A stretch of DNA of 30,805 nucleotides from an uncultured Collinsella sp. (GTDB lineage Bacteria; Actinomycetota; Coriobacteriia; Coriobacteriales; Coriobacteriaceae). The stretch lies in assembly GCA_900547345.1 (NCBI GenBank), contig URGG01000012.1:1-30805 (forward strand), written 5' to 3'. Of the stretch, positions 9,879-20,189 are shown one piece after another. Position 1 is the first letter of the stretch, and each line of letters begins with the position of its first letter. The notes beneath the pieces are model-generated. The model saw only the letters and a program-made list of their open reading frames with translations. It searched no databases and was not told the origin of the DNA. Both the position numbers and the translations under genes were made by a program.

Positions 9879-10940
9879 ATGTCCAAAGCACTCGACCCCA
9901 AAGACACCTGCGTCCTCGTTACCGGTGGCGCCGGCTTTATCGGCTCGCACACCGTCGTTCAGCTGCTCGAGGGTGGCTACCAGGTCGTCATCGTCGATGA
10001 TCTCTCCAACTCCAGCGCCGTCGCCGTCGACCGCGTCAAGACCATCGTGGGCGACGAGGCCGCCAAGAACCTCACCTTCTACGAGGCCAACGTGCTCGAC
10101 CGCGATGCAATGAACAAGATCTTCGATACCCATCAGATCGACCGCGTCATCCACTTCGCCGGTTTTAAGGCCGTCGGCGAGTCGGTGAGCAAGCCCGTCG
10201 AGTACTACCACAACAACATCGAGAACACCCTGGTGCTCATCGACGTCATGCGCAGCCATGGCTGCAAGTCCATCATCTTCTCGAGCTCCTCGACCGTCTA
10301 CGGCGACCCGGACAACCCGCCCGTCACCGAGGAGGATCCTAAGAAGCCCGCGACCAACCCCTATGGTTGGACCAAGTGGATGATCGAGCAGATCCTTATG
10401 GACGTCCACACCGCCGACCCCGAGTGGGACGTCGTGCTGCTCCGTTACTTCAACCCCATCGGCGCTCATCCGTCAGGCCTGATCGGCGAGGACCCCAAGG
10501 GCATCCCCAACAACCTGGTGCCCTATGTCGCCCAGGTTGCCGTGGGCAAGCTCGAGGCCGTTCAGGTCTTTGGCAACGATTACCCCACCCCCGACGGCAC
10601 CGGCGTGCGCGACTACATCCACGTGTGCGATCTGGCCTCTGGTCACGTTGCCGCCCTTAACTGGATGAACGGCAAGACCGGCGTCGAGATCTTTAACCTG
10701 GGCACCGGCACCGGCACCTCGGTACTCGAGGTCGTCGCCGCCTTCTCCAAGGCTTGTGGCAAGGAGCTGCCCTACGTGATCCGCGAGCGCCGCGCCGGCG
10801 ACATCGCTGCCAACTGGTGCGATGCCTCCAAGGCCGAGCGTATGATGGGCTGGAAGGCCCAGTACGACATCGCGGACATGTGCCGCGATAGCTGGAACTG
10901 GCAGAGCCACAACCCCAATGGCTTCGCCGACGCCGAGTAG
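9879..10940 (+). CDS. galE: UDP-glucose 4-epimerase
   Basis: GalE interconverts UDP-galactose and UDP-glucose in the Leloir pathway and supplies UDP-galactose for cell-surface glycans. At 353 residues it is of normal size. It shows the Rossmann NAD-binding motif TGGAGFIGSH near the N-terminus, the conserved SSSSTVYGDP segment carrying the catalytic Ser/Thr, and the Tyr162-x3-Lys166 catalytic pair within NPYGWTKW. LLRYFNPIGAHPSG and DYIHVCDLA are also typical. An AGGAGA ribosome site lies 7 nt before the ATG. The gene has its own terminator and is probably transcribed alone. No galK or galT is visible in this window. Confidence 0.97.
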   Translation: MSKALDPKDTCVLVTGGAGFIGSHTVVQLLEGGYQVVIVDDLSNSSAVAVDRVKTIVGDEAAKNLTFYEANVLDRDAMNKIFDTHQIDRVIHFAGFKAVGESVSKPVEYYHNNIENTLVLIDVMRSHGCKSIIFSSSSTVYGDPDNPPVTEEDPKKPATNPYGWTKWMIEQILMDVHTADPEWDVVLLRYFNPIGAHPSGLIGEDPKGIPNNLVPYVAQVAVGKLEAVQVFGNDYPTPDGTGVRDYIHVCDLASGHVAALNWMNGKTGVEIFNLGTGTGTSVLEVVAAFSKACGKELPYVIRERRAGDIAANWCDASKAERMMGWKAQYDIADMCRDSWNWQSHNPNGFADAE

Positions 10941-10962
10941 CAAAAACCTACATACCGCTCTT

Positions 10963-10996
10963 GCCCCGATCTCACGTTGTGAGGTCGGGGCTTTTT
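10963..10996 (+). terminator. Terminator of galE
   Basis: The long stem CCCCGA-CTCAC / GTGAG-TCGGGG has a GTT loop, followed by TTTTT. Confidence 0.9.
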
Positions 10997-11045
10997 CATG
11001 GCATGTAACCATTCGCCGAAAATCGACCAACTTTTTTATCTTGCC

Positions 11046-11075
11046 TGTACATGTTTAAACAACATGTTTTACAAT
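11046..11075 (+). promoter_or_regulatory. Probable malQ promoter with an operator in the spacer
   Basis: TGTACA (11046-11051), an 18-nt spacer and TACAAT (11070-11075) form a plausible promoter. The palindrome ATGTTTAAACAA fills the spacer, so a bound repressor would block polymerase. Confidence 0.55.
11051..11062. promoter_or_regulatory. TTGTTTAAACAA-type operator (copy 2, malQ)
   Basis: ATGTTTAAACAA matches 11 of 12 positions of the palindrome and sits between the predicted -35 and -10 of malQ. It is nested in a larger ACATGT...ACATGT symmetry. Confidence 0.6.
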
Positions 11076-11160
11076 AGGCGTATCGAATCAGAACATCGGA
11101 GGCGGACTGCACACCCATCGGCAGGCCGACCCCACAACAAGAAGGTTGGTGAGCGCATTC

Positions 11161-12666
11161 ATGGAGCGTGCAAGCGGCGTCCTCATGCCCGTCTCATCTC
11201 TGCCCGGACCATACGGAATCGGCGGCTTTGGCTGGAATGCCTACGACTTCGTCGATTTTCTCGCCTCGTGCAAACAACATTACTGGCAGATTCTGCCCCT
11301 TACGACGACCAGCTATGGCGATTCGCCCTATCAGTCGTTCTCGGCCCGCGCAGGCAACCCCAACTTTATCGACTTTGCCGAGCTTATCGAGGCAGGGTAT
11401 CTGGAGCAGCGCGATATCGATGGCGTGTATCTGGGATCCGACCCCAGCAATGTCGACTACGGTGCCATCTTTGGTGGCCGCCGTCAGATTCTCGACCGCG
11501 CCGCCGAGCGCTTTGCCGCCGACAAGCCGGCCGATTTCGATGACTTTATCCAGGCCAACGAGGACTGGCTCATCCCCTACTGTGAGTTCATGACCGTCAA
11601 AGAGGAGTGCGGTCTCAAGGCGTTTTGGGAGTGGCCCGCGGAGCTCCGCACCCGCGGCGAGGCTTCTGCCAAGGTCTGCGCCGACCATCCGGCGCGTATG
11701 CTCTACCACCAGATGACGCAGTACTTCTTCGATCGCCAGTGGAGCCGCCTCAAGGCCTATGCCAACGAGCGCGACATTCTCATCATCGGCGACCTGCCCA
11801 TCTATGTCTCGCGTGACTCCGTCGAGATGTGGGCGACGCCTGAGCTCTTTAAGATCGACGCCGCCGGCAATCCCGTGAGCGTCGCCGGCACGCCGCCCGA
11901 CCAGTTCTCGGCCACCGGCCAGTACTGGGGCAACCCCATCTACGACTGGGACGCCATGGAGTCCGACGGCTTCTCCTGGTGGGAGGGCCGCATTCGCGCC
12001 GCCCTCGACATGTACGACGTCATCCGCCTGGATCACTTCCGCGGCTTCGAGGCCTATTGGGAGGTGCCGTTCTCCTCTCCCGATTCGTCCTACGGTTCGT
12101 GGACGCAGGGTCCCGGCCTCAAGTTCTTCAAGACGCTCGAGAAAAAGCTCGGCACGCTGCCCATCATCGCCGAGGACCTGGGCTTCCTCACCCCCGGCGT
12201 CATCGACATGCGCGACAACTCGGGCTTCCCCGGCATGAAGATCCTGCAGTTTGCCTTTGAGGGCACCAACTCGTACTACCTGCCGCATAACTACATCGCC
12301 AACACCGTCGCCTATGTGGGCACCCACGACAACGAGACGGCGCGCGGTTGGTTTGAGGGAACGGCCACCCCGCGTCAGCGCGAGCAGGCAGCCCTGTACA
12401 CCCATCAGCAAGCCGGCGAACCCATGGCAGATGCACTCAATCGCACCATCGCCGCCAGCGTAAGCGACACGTGCATCTACACCATGCAGGACCTGCTCAA
12501 CTTGGGCAACGAGGCGCGCATCAACACCCCTGCCACGCTGGGCGGCAACTGGACCTGGCGCATGCTCGACGGCGCCATCACCCGCGAGCTCGAGCACAAA
12601 CTCACCGACTGGACCGAGACCTACTTCCGCATCCCGTCGGAAGCCGAAATCGAGCTTCCTCAATAG
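11161..12666 (+). CDS. malQ: 4-alpha-glucanotransferase (amylomaltase)
   Basis: MalQ transfers alpha-1,4-glucan segments between maltooligosaccharides, releasing glucose and making longer chains for phosphorolysis. The ~501-residue protein is a GH77 enzyme: N-terminal RASGVLMPVSSLPGPYGIG, TTTSYGDSPYQSFSA, the acid/base region VIRLDHFRGFEAYWEVP (nucleophile Asp in RLDHFRG), IIAEDLGFLTP (catalytic Glu), and YVGTHDNETARGW. The ATG at 11161 is chosen because it matches the family start; in-frame TTG (11146) and GTG (11149) codons are alternatives. A perfect 11-bp hairpin separates it from glgP, so the two may be partly uncoupled. The promoter carries the shared palindrome, which links it to the ABC and PTS genes. 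Confidence 0.96.
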   Translation: MERASGVLMPVSSLPGPYGIGGFGWNAYDFVDFLASCKQHYWQILPLTTTSYGDSPYQSFSARAGNPNFIDFAELIEAGYLEQRDIDGVYLGSDPSNVDYGAIFGGRRQILDRAAERFAADKPADFDDFIQANEDWLIPYCEFMTVKEECGLKAFWEWPAELRTRGEASAKVCADHPARMLYHQMTQYFFDRQWSRLKAYANERDILIIGDLPIYVSRDSVEMWATPELFKIDAAGNPVSVAGTPPDQFSATGQYWGNPIYDWDAMESDGFSWWEGRIRAALDMYDVIRLDHFRGFEAYWEVPFSSPDSSYGSWTQGPGLKFFKTLEKKLGTLPIIAEDLGFLTPGVIDMRDNSGFPGMKILQFAFEGTNSYYLPHNYIANTVAYVGTHDNETARGWFEGTATPRQREQAALYTHQQAGEPMADALNRTIAASVSDTCIYTMQDLLNLGNEARINTPATLGGNWTWRMLDGAITRELEHKLTDWTETYFRIPSEAEIELPQ

Positions 12667-12714
12667 GAGCCACCGCGCCCGACCCCTCCCCACCGTGCGG
12701 ACGCGCTTGCTTTT

Positions 12715-12753
12715 CCCGCGCGAGGCCACCCCAATCCCCTCGCGCGGGCTTCT
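12715..12753 (+). terminator. Hairpin/terminator between malQ and glgP
   Basis: The stem CCCGCGCGAGG/CCTCGCGCGGG is 11 bp and perfect, with a 12-nt loop, followed by CTTCTTATG. The T-tract is poor, so it may be an attenuator or mRNA-stabilising structure allowing partial readthrough into glgP. Confidence 0.6.
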
Positions 12754-12794
12754 TATGAATTGCAGACATGAAACAACCCATCACAGGAGAAAAC

Positions 12795-15062
<2,268 letters not shown>

Positions 15063-15087
15063 TTTCGCTTCCCTTACCCATCCTCTT

Positions 15088-15123
15088 GAAAGCGGAGTCG
15101 TGGCAACGCGGCTCCGCTTTTTG
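15088..15123 (+). terminator. Terminator of glgP
   Basis: AGCGGAG/CTCCGCT forms the stem with further pairing inside, followed by TTTTT. Confidence 0.88.
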
Positions 15124-15160
15124 TGCCCGCACGCTACCCTGTGACCCGACTCGACCGAAG

Positions 15161-15400
15161 AATCTCGATCTGTAACAGCTACTCGGTAAAAACGGCCCCA
15201 GCTGTTACAGATTGAGACAGACGGGCAAGGCGGCTAAAACAATCTCGAACTGTAACAGGTAACCGCCGAAATCAGTCCTTCGTGTTACAGATCGAGATGA
15301 AAGGACGGGCAGCTCGACGCTGTCTCAATCTGTAACATCTAAGCCCAATTTGGCCTTCCTCCTGTTACAAATCAAGACAAACTGGCCGATGGACAACCCC
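15161..15400. repeat. Three exact 80-bp tandem units, each an inverted repeat
   Basis: Units start at 15161, 15241 and 15321. Each carries a left arm containing TCTCxAxCTGTAACA (TCTC at 15163, 15243, 15323) and a right arm containing TGTTACAxATxxAGA (TGTTACA at 15203, 15283, 15363), in exact 80-nt register. Left and right arms pair with each other: unit 1 TCTCGATCTGTAACAGCT matches its partner at 17 of 18 bases; units 2 and 3 are less perfect, and some mismatches would be G-U pairs in RNA. The 25-nt loops and the 41-nt spacers between units have diverged while the arms are conserved. Each arm contains a near-palindromic CTGTWACAG. The array lies between two convergent genes, outside both terminators. 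No open reading frame fits. Its function is unknown. Confidence 0.85.
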
Positions 15401-15404
15401 AACA

Positions 15405-15449
15405 CAAAGAAAGGCTCCCCTCTCGCCCAGTGGACGGGAGGGGAGCCTT
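15405..15449 (-). terminator. Terminator of the sugar ABC operon
   Basis: The 12-bp stem AAGGCTCCCCTC/GAGGGGAGCCTT, read leftward, is followed by TTTCTTTG. It lies downstream of the ABC ATPase gene. The 15450-15517 stretch between it and the stop shows nothing else. Confidence 0.85.
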
Positions 15450-15517
15450 ATATGTGACCGCGGCAAAAGGATGGCAATACCGCAGTCGCCCAAAGGGAGG
15501 GCCTGGATGCACCGGGC

Positions 15518-16717
15518 CTAGATAAGGTTCTTGCCAGAGACCTTATCAAAGAGGTGGGTCGCGTTCTTCTCGAACTTGAACCAGATGGTGTCGCCAGCCC
15601 TGAGCGCGCCCTTGGCCTCGAGGTCGACGACGGGGATAATCAGGACAAACTGGCCGTCGGGAGCGGTCACGTGGACATGCTCGGTCGAGCCCATGAGCTC
15701 GGTCACCTCGACGGTACCCTGGAGCGCGCCCTCCTCGCCCTTGTCGGCAAGCAGGATCTGCTCGGGACGCACGCCGGCCGTAATCTCCTTCACGTCGCCG
15801 CCGTCCCAGTTGAGGGCAAGCTGAGCGCAAGTCTCGGGGGCGAGCGCCACGTTCATATCCTCGGTCTTGACGGTAAAGCCGTTGCCCGAGCGCACCAGCT
15901 GGGCATCGAAGAAGTTCATCTGCGGCACGCCGATGAAGCCGGCGACGAAGATGTTCGCGGGATGGTTGAAGACCTCCTGCGGCGTGGCGATCTGCTGGAC
16001 AACGCCGTCCTTCATGACCACGATACGGTCACCGAGGGTCATAGCCTCGGTCTGGTCGTGAGTAACATAAATGAACGTGCCCTTGATCTCGTGGCGCAGC
16101 TTAATGAGCTCGGCACGCATCTGGTTACGAAGCTTGGCGTCCAGGTTGGACAGCGGCTCGTCCATCAGGAAGACCTTGGGGTCACGCACGATGGCGCGGC
16201 CGATAGCGACACGCTGGCGCTGGCCGCCGGAGAGCGCCTTGGGCTTACGGTCGAGGTACTCGGTAATGCCCAGAATCTCGGCAGCAGAGCGAACCTTGCG
16301 GTCGATCTCGTCCTTGGGAACCTTCTTGAGCTCGAGCGTAAATGCCATGTTCTCGTACACCGTCATATTGGGGTACAGAGCGTAGCTCTGGAACACCATG
16401 GCGATGTCGCGGTCCTTGGGCGCCACGTCGTTGACACGCTTGCCGTCGATGAGCACATCGCCCGAGGTAATGTCCTCCAGGCCGGCGACCATGCGCATCG
16501 TCGTGGACTTACCGCAGCCAGAGGGGCCAACGAGGACGACGAACTCCTGGTCGTGAACGGTGAGGTTGAAGTCCTCTACAGCGAGCACACCGTCCTCGGT
16601 AACCTTGAGGTTGTGCTTCTTCTCCTCGGTCTTCTTCTTTTTGCCAAAGAAGCCCTTCTTTTTTGACTCGTTGTTGGGATACACCTTCTGAACATGTTTG
16701 AGAACGATCTCGGCCAT
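15518..16717 (-). CDS. Sugar ABC transporter ATP-binding protein (MsmK/UgpC/MalK family)
   Basis: This cytoplasmic ATPase energises carbohydrate uptake. The 399-residue protein has Walker A GPSGCGKST (64-72), Q-loop Gln110, signature LSGGQ (162-166), Walker B VFLMDEP (182-188), an H-loop in YVTHDQTEAMTLGDR, and a C-terminal regulatory OB/TOBE domain (AGVRPEQILL). It contains an unusual Lys-rich insert at about residues 17-42 (KKKGFFGKKKKTEEKK) between the first beta strand and the strand before Walker A, where typical MsmK proteins continue directly. It is the last gene of the leftward operon, 68 nt after the second permease. In many Gram-positives one such ATPase serves several sugar transporters. 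Confidence 0.93.
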   Translation of the reverse strand: MAEIVLKHVQKVYPNNESKKKGFFGKKKKTEEKKHNLKVTEDGVLAVEDFNLTVHDQEFVVLVGPSGCGKSTTMRMVAGLEDITSGDVLIDGKRVNDVAPKDRDIAMVFQSYALYPNMTVYENMAFTLELKKVPKDEIDRKVRSAAEILGITEYLDRKPKALSGGQRQRVAIGRAIVRDPKVFLMDEPLSNLDAKLRNQMRAELIKLRHEIKGTFIYVTHDQTEAMTLGDRIVVMKDGVVQQIATPQEVFNHPANIFVAGFIGVPQMNFFDAQLVRSGNGFTVKTEDMNVALAPETCAQLALNWDGGDVKEITAGVRPEQILLADKGEEGALQGTVEVTELMGSTEHVHVTAPDGQFVLIIPVVDLEAKGALRAGDTIWFKFEKNATHLFDKVSGKNLI

Positions 16718-16785
16718 GTCTCTACCTTTCGATATGCGGCGCCGCGCTGAGGGGCGCCGCAGAAACTTGCAAAACAGTTACGGCA

Positions 16786-17625
16786 TCAGCCCTTGACGGC
16801 ACCTGCCACCACGCCGTCGATGATGTACTTCTGACAGAGGATGTACATGATAACGATGGGGATAACGACCATCATGATGCAGGCCATCATGGGGCCGAGC
16901 TCGACGTGGCCGTAGCCGCCGCGGAAGTACTGGATCAAGATAGGAATGGTCTTGTACTTGGTGGAGTCGAGCGTAAGGTAGGGCAGCAGATAGTCGTTCC
17001 AGACCCACATGGTCTCGAGGATGCCGACCGAAAGATAGGTGGGCTTCATGATGGGAAGGACGATCTTAAAGAACACCTGGACCGGGTTGCAGCCATCAAT
17101 CATGGCCGCCTCCTCGATCTCGAGCGGGATGTTCTTTACAAAACCAGCGAACATAAAGACCGCCAGGCCCGCGCCAAAGCCGAGGTAGATAAAGCAGATG
17201 TTGAACGGCGTGTTGAAGCCGATGCGGTCCGCCAAATTGGACAGCGTGAACATGAGCATCTGGAAGGGCACGACCATCGAGAACACGAACAGGTAATAGA
17301 AGAAGTTCGAGATCTTGTTGTTGACACGAACCACGTACCAAGCGCACATGGAGCAGCACACCAAGATCAGCACGACCGACGTGACCGTGATGATGAGCGA
17401 GTACATAAATGCCGAGGCAAAGCCCTGCTCGTTAAGGGCGTGCATGTAGTTTGCGAGGCCGTTGAACGTCTCGGGCGTGAGCAGATCGAATGCCGTGGTG
17501 GTGCTGATTGCGGTCGCTTTCTTAAAAGAATTAAGCGCAATCATGAACACGGGGTAGATCCACGCGAGCGACAGGATCGTAAAGAAAATCGAGAGCGCGC
17601 GGTTGATAACCTTATCGCGTTTCAT
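16786..17625 (-). CDS. Sugar ABC transporter permease (MsmG/MalG type)
   Basis: This 279-residue inner-membrane permease has about six predicted hydrophobic helices. It carries the EAA loop EEAAMIDGCNPVQVFFKIVLPIMKP that docks the ATPase, typical of the MalG/MsmG subunits of CUT1 carbohydrate importers. Translation is coupled to the upstream permease: the shared sequence TAATG uses one base of the stop codon as the start of this gene. It works as a heterodimer with that permease. Family membership is clear. The transported sugar is inferred only from the nearby maltodextrin enzymes. Confidence 0.92.
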   Translation of the reverse strand: MKRDKVINRALSIFFTILSLAWIYPVFMIALNSFKKATAISTTTAFDLLTPETFNGLANYMHALNEQGFASAFMYSLIITVTSVVLILVCCSMCAWYVVRVNNKISNFFYYLFVFSMVVPFQMLMFTLSNLADRIGFNTPFNICFIYLGFGAGLAVFMFAGFVKNIPLEIEEAAMIDGCNPVQVFFKIVLPIMKPTYLSVGILETMWVWNDYLLPYLTLDSTKYKTIPILIQYFRGGYGHVELGPMMACIMMVVIPIVIMYILCQKYIIDGVVAGAVKG

Positions 17626-18479
17626 TACTGCTGCACCTCCTTGGACCTCGTGGCCTTAAGCTGGATCATGGAGATGGCCACGACCAGGATGCAGAAGATA
17701 ACCGCCTTGGCCTGACCAATGCCCTGCCATGCGATACCGGCACGCGAATAGAACGTGTTGTAGATGTTCAGGGCGAGCATCTCGGTGGAGTGCGCGGGGG
17801 CGCCGCCGGTAAGGGCGAGGTTCTGGTCGAACAGCTTAAAGCCGTTGGTGATGGACAGGAACAGGCAGATGGTGATGGTCGGCATCAGGTTAGGGATCTT
17901 AACCTTCCAAAACGTCTGCCATGCCGTAGCGCCGTCGACCTTGGCGGCCTCGATGTAGTCGGACGGAATGGACTGCAGACCAGCGATGTAGATGATCATC
18001 ATGTAGCCGACCTGCTGCCACAGGGTCAGGATGATAAGGCCCCAGAAGCCAGCAGCAGAGTTAAGAGCGATGAGCTGGGCGCCCACGTTGGAGAGCAGGC
18101 AGTTGATCAGAATCTGCCAAATGTAGCCCAGCACGATGCCGCCGATCAGGTTAGGCATAAAGAAGATCGTACGGAAGATGTTGGTGCCTTTGAGCGCCTT
18201 GCGGGTGAGCGCCTGCGCAATGGCCAGGGCGATCACGTTGATGAGCACCGTCGACAGGAAGGCAAACGCCACGGTAAAGAAGAACGACGTGGAGAACTGC
18301 GGATCGGACAGCGCACGCACGTAGTTCTCGATACCGACAAAGTGCGCGTTACTAATGATAATAAACTGGCAGAACGAGAGATAGAAGCCCTGGATAAAAG
18401 GGATCACGAACCCGATCATAAACGCCAGGCACGTGGGCAGCATAAAGAGCGGCCACCAGCGCTTGAGTGCTTTGCCCAT
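17625..18479 (-). CDS. Sugar ABC transporter permease (MsmF/MalF type)
   Basis: The 284-residue integral membrane protein has a first helix at about 12-34 (WPLFMLPTCLAFMIGFVIPF), several further hydrophobic segments, and the EAA loop EAAKVDGATAWQTFWKVKIPN. That marks the MalF/MsmF half of a CUT1 importer. The segment FFMPNLIGGIVLGYIWQ is also characteristic. It lacks the long periplasmic insertion of enteric MalF, as is normal in Gram-positives. A ribosome site (AAAGGA) precedes the ATG. It follows the binding-protein gene after a GC-rich hairpin and overlaps the next permease by one base. Confidence 0.92.
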   Translation of the reverse strand: MGKALKRWWPLFMLPTCLAFMIGFVIPFIQGFYLSFCQFIIISNAHFVGIENYVRALSDPQFSTSFFFTVAFAFLSTVLINVIALAIAQALTRKALKGTNIFRTIFFMPNLIGGIVLGYIWQILINCLLSNVGAQLIALNSAAGFWGLIILTLWQQVGYMMIIYIAGLQSIPSDYIEAAKVDGATAWQTFWKVKIPNLMPTITICLFLSITNGFKLFDQNLALTGGAPAHSTEMLALNIYNTFYSRAGIAWQGIGQAKAVIFCILVVAISMIQLKATRSKEVQQ

Positions 18480-18499
18480 AAAAGGGTCCTTTCAATATG

Positions 18500-18535
18500 C
18501 AGGGGGCGGGCAAACCAACGTCTGCCCGCCCCCTG
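18500..18535 (-). terminator. Intercistronic hairpin between binding protein and permease genes
   Basis: CAGGGGGCGGGCA/TGCCCGCCCCCTG is a perfect 13-bp stem with a 10-nt loop. No T-run follows on the minus strand, so I read it as a partial terminator or 3'-protecting structure that raises binding-protein mRNA over permease mRNA, as in other sugar ABC operons. Confidence 0.6.
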
Positions 18536-18566
18536 TCGCTAATCAGATAGCTTGGGCAGCAACTGC

Positions 18567-19883
18567 TTACTCGGAAGCGGCCTTCTCGGTCTTCCAGCCA
18601 TCGACGAAGGCGTTCTTGACGCCGTCCCACTTGCTGTTATCGGCAGCGTAGGCAATCAGAGCCTGCTTGAGGTTCTTCTTCCACTCCTCGGAGGGAATGT
18701 AGACGAAGTCCCAAGCGACGGTCTTCTTGCCGTCCTTGGCCATGGCAACGGCCTGCTGCGAGAAGACGTTGGTGGTCTCCTTGGCGCTCTTGAACGGAGC
18801 GGTCAGGCCCATCTTGTCGGCGATGATGCTGGTCGGGGTGTCAGCGGTGACGCACCAATACATGAAGTCCTCGGTGGCCTTCTGGGCATCCTCGGAAGCC
18901 TGGGAACTGACGCACCAGTAGTTCTCGCCGCCGGAGCACAGGCCCTGGTTCTCCTCGCCGTCAACACCGATGTAGATCGGCATCATGCCAATCTGATCGT
19001 CGGTCATGCCGGCCTTGACGAGGTCAGAGTAGGCCCAAGAGCCGTTCTGGTAGAAGACGGCCTTGCCGGTTGCGAACTCGTTGGTGGCGTCGTCGCCGGT
19101 CTTGGAAGCAAGCTGCGAAGGATCGCAGGTGGAGTCGGTGATGTACAGGTCGAAGATCTGCTTGTAGTTGTCGAGGAACTCACCCTTGATCTCGTCGTCC
19201 TCCTGGTTGTGCTCCTTCTCAAACTCGTAGTAGAGCGGCATGTTGGCAAGGTGGGTGGTGTAGCGCCAGCTGGAGGAGTCGTCCATGCCGGCGGAAGTGA
19301 AGGCACCCTCGACGCCAAGCTCGTCCTTGCGGGCCTGGATGTCGTCGGCACAAGCCTTCAGCTTGTCGAAGGAGTTGATGTCCTCGGCCTTGTAGCCAGC
19401 CTTCTCGAGCAGCTGCTTGTTGTAAATAATGCCGAAGCTCTCCTGGACCCAGTCGATGCACACATCCTTGCCGTCGGACTGCAGAGCCAGGGAGTCGTCA
19501 ATGAGCTCACCGCGGAGCTTGGTATCGGACAGGTCGGCGCAGTAATCCTTCCAGTTCTTAAGACCGGTGGGGCCGTTGACCTGGAACAGGGTCGGAGCGG
19601 AGCTCTTGGACATCTCGGACTTGAGCTTCTCCTCGTAGGTGTTGGAGGCAGCGGTCACGATCTTAACCTCGACGCCCTTCTCCTTCTTATAGGCCTTGGC
19701 GATCTCCTTCCACTCCTTGTCGACCTCGGGCTTGAATTGGAGGAAGTAGACCTCGGCAGCGTCACCAGAAGCAGAGGAGCCGGAGCCGGCAGAACCACCG
19801 CAACCCACGAGGCCCAGACCAAGAACTGCAGCCGCGGAACCAGCAAAGCCCAGGAACTGCCTTCTGCTCATTTCGTTCTTCAT
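18567..19883 (-). CDS. Sugar ABC transporter substrate-binding lipoprotein
   Basis: The ~438-residue extracellular solute-binding protein (family 1) feeds the two permeases. Its N-terminus combines a twin-arginine motif (SRRQFLGFAG, residues 6-15) with a lipobox ending LVGC, so Cys28 should be lipidated. A Gly/Ser linker follows. The mature part has MalE/MsmE-like features: EIAKAYKKEKGVEVKIV, GKAVFYQNGSWAYSDL, and YWCVTADTP near the C-terminal lobe. The ATG at 19883 is preferred over an in-frame GTG at 19901 because AAAGGGTGG lies just upstream of it. It is first in the operon and carries two copies of the shared palindrome upstream. Oligosaccharide specificity is not readable from sequence; maltodextrin or another alpha-glucoside is a contextual guess. 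Confidence 0.92.
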   Translation of the reverse strand: MKNEMSRRQFLGFAGSAAAVLGLGLVGCGGSAGSGSSASGDAAEVYFLQFKPEVDKEWKEIAKAYKKEKGVEVKIVTAASNTYEEKLKSEMSKSSAPTLFQVNGPTGLKNWKDYCADLSDTKLRGELIDDSLALQSDGKDVCIDWVQESFGIIYNKQLLEKAGYKAEDINSFDKLKACADDIQARKDELGVEGAFTSAGMDDSSSWRYTTHLANMPLYYEFEKEHNQEDDEIKGEFLDNYKQIFDLYITDSTCDPSQLASKTGDDATNEFATGKAVFYQNGSWAYSDLVKAGMTDDQIGMMPIYIGVDGEENQGLCSGGENYWCVSSQASEDAQKATEDFMYWCVTADTPTSIIADKMGLTAPFKSAKETTNVFSQQAVAMAKDGKKTVAWDFVYIPSEEWKKNLKQALIAYAADNSKWDGVKNAFVDGWKTEKAASE

Positions 19884-19991
19884 TACAATCCACCCTTTCA
19901 CACCGTGGCGGCACCCTTTGCCGCCGCCTTCGGAGATTGGCTCGGGGACTTTGCCCCTTTTGCTGATTTGAACGATACGCTATTTGGCTAG

Positions 19992-20003
19992 TTGTTTGAA
20001 CAA
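19992..20003. promoter_or_regulatory. TTGTTTAAACAA-type operator (copy 3, ABC operon)
   Basis: TTGTTTGAACAA has perfect 5-base arms around TG, 11 of 12 to consensus. It lies about 50 bp downstream of the predicted ABC promoter, within the leader. Confidence 0.6.
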
Positions 20004-20049
20004 GTATTACTAGAGCGGTAGAAAAACTTCGGTGAACGGTAATTTCAAC

Positions 20050-20078
20050 TTGATACTTGACAAGTTTTGTATAAACAA
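20050..20078 (-). promoter_or_regulatory. Probable promoter of the sugar ABC operon
   Basis: The minus strand has TTGTTT (20078-20073), a 17-nt spacer and TATCAA (20055-20050). The -35 is part of operator copy 4. Confidence 0.45.
20067..20078. promoter_or_regulatory. TTGTTTAAACAA-type operator (copy 4, ABC operon)
   Basis: TTGTATAAACAA matches 11 of 12 positions and overlaps the predicted -35. With copy 3 it makes a two-operator arrangement 75 bp apart. Confidence 0.6.
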
Positions 20079-20096
20079 TTATTTGTTATCTAATGC

Positions 20097-20153
20097 AGAG
20101 AAAACGCCCGGTCAAGCCGATGTACCGTCGGTTTGACCGGGCGTTTTCTCTTT
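20097..20153 (-). terminator. Strong terminator of the GntR gene (possibly bidirectional)
   Basis: A very long near-perfect stem (AGAGAAAACGCCCGGTCAA and its complement, plus CCGA/TCGG, loop TGTACCG) spans this stretch. Both strands end in TTTTCTCT, so it could also insulate the ABC promoter from the other side. Confidence 0.88.
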
Positions 20154-20189
20154 GAGGCCATGAGTCTCGTCAGGCTGCGAGCTAGCCGG

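Noticed and set aside
11194..12729. 511-codon leftward open frame across malQ
   Set aside because: It is antisense to malQ with no recognisable motif and no ribosome site; a GC-bias artefact.
15161..15400. Possible CRISPR array
   Set aside because: The repeats alternate in orientation, are imperfect, only three units exist, and no cas genes are near. Tandem inverted-repeat units describe it better.
15554..16666. 370-codon rightward open frame opposite the ABC ATPase
   Set aside because: It is antisense to a gene with intact Walker motifs; low-complexity translation.
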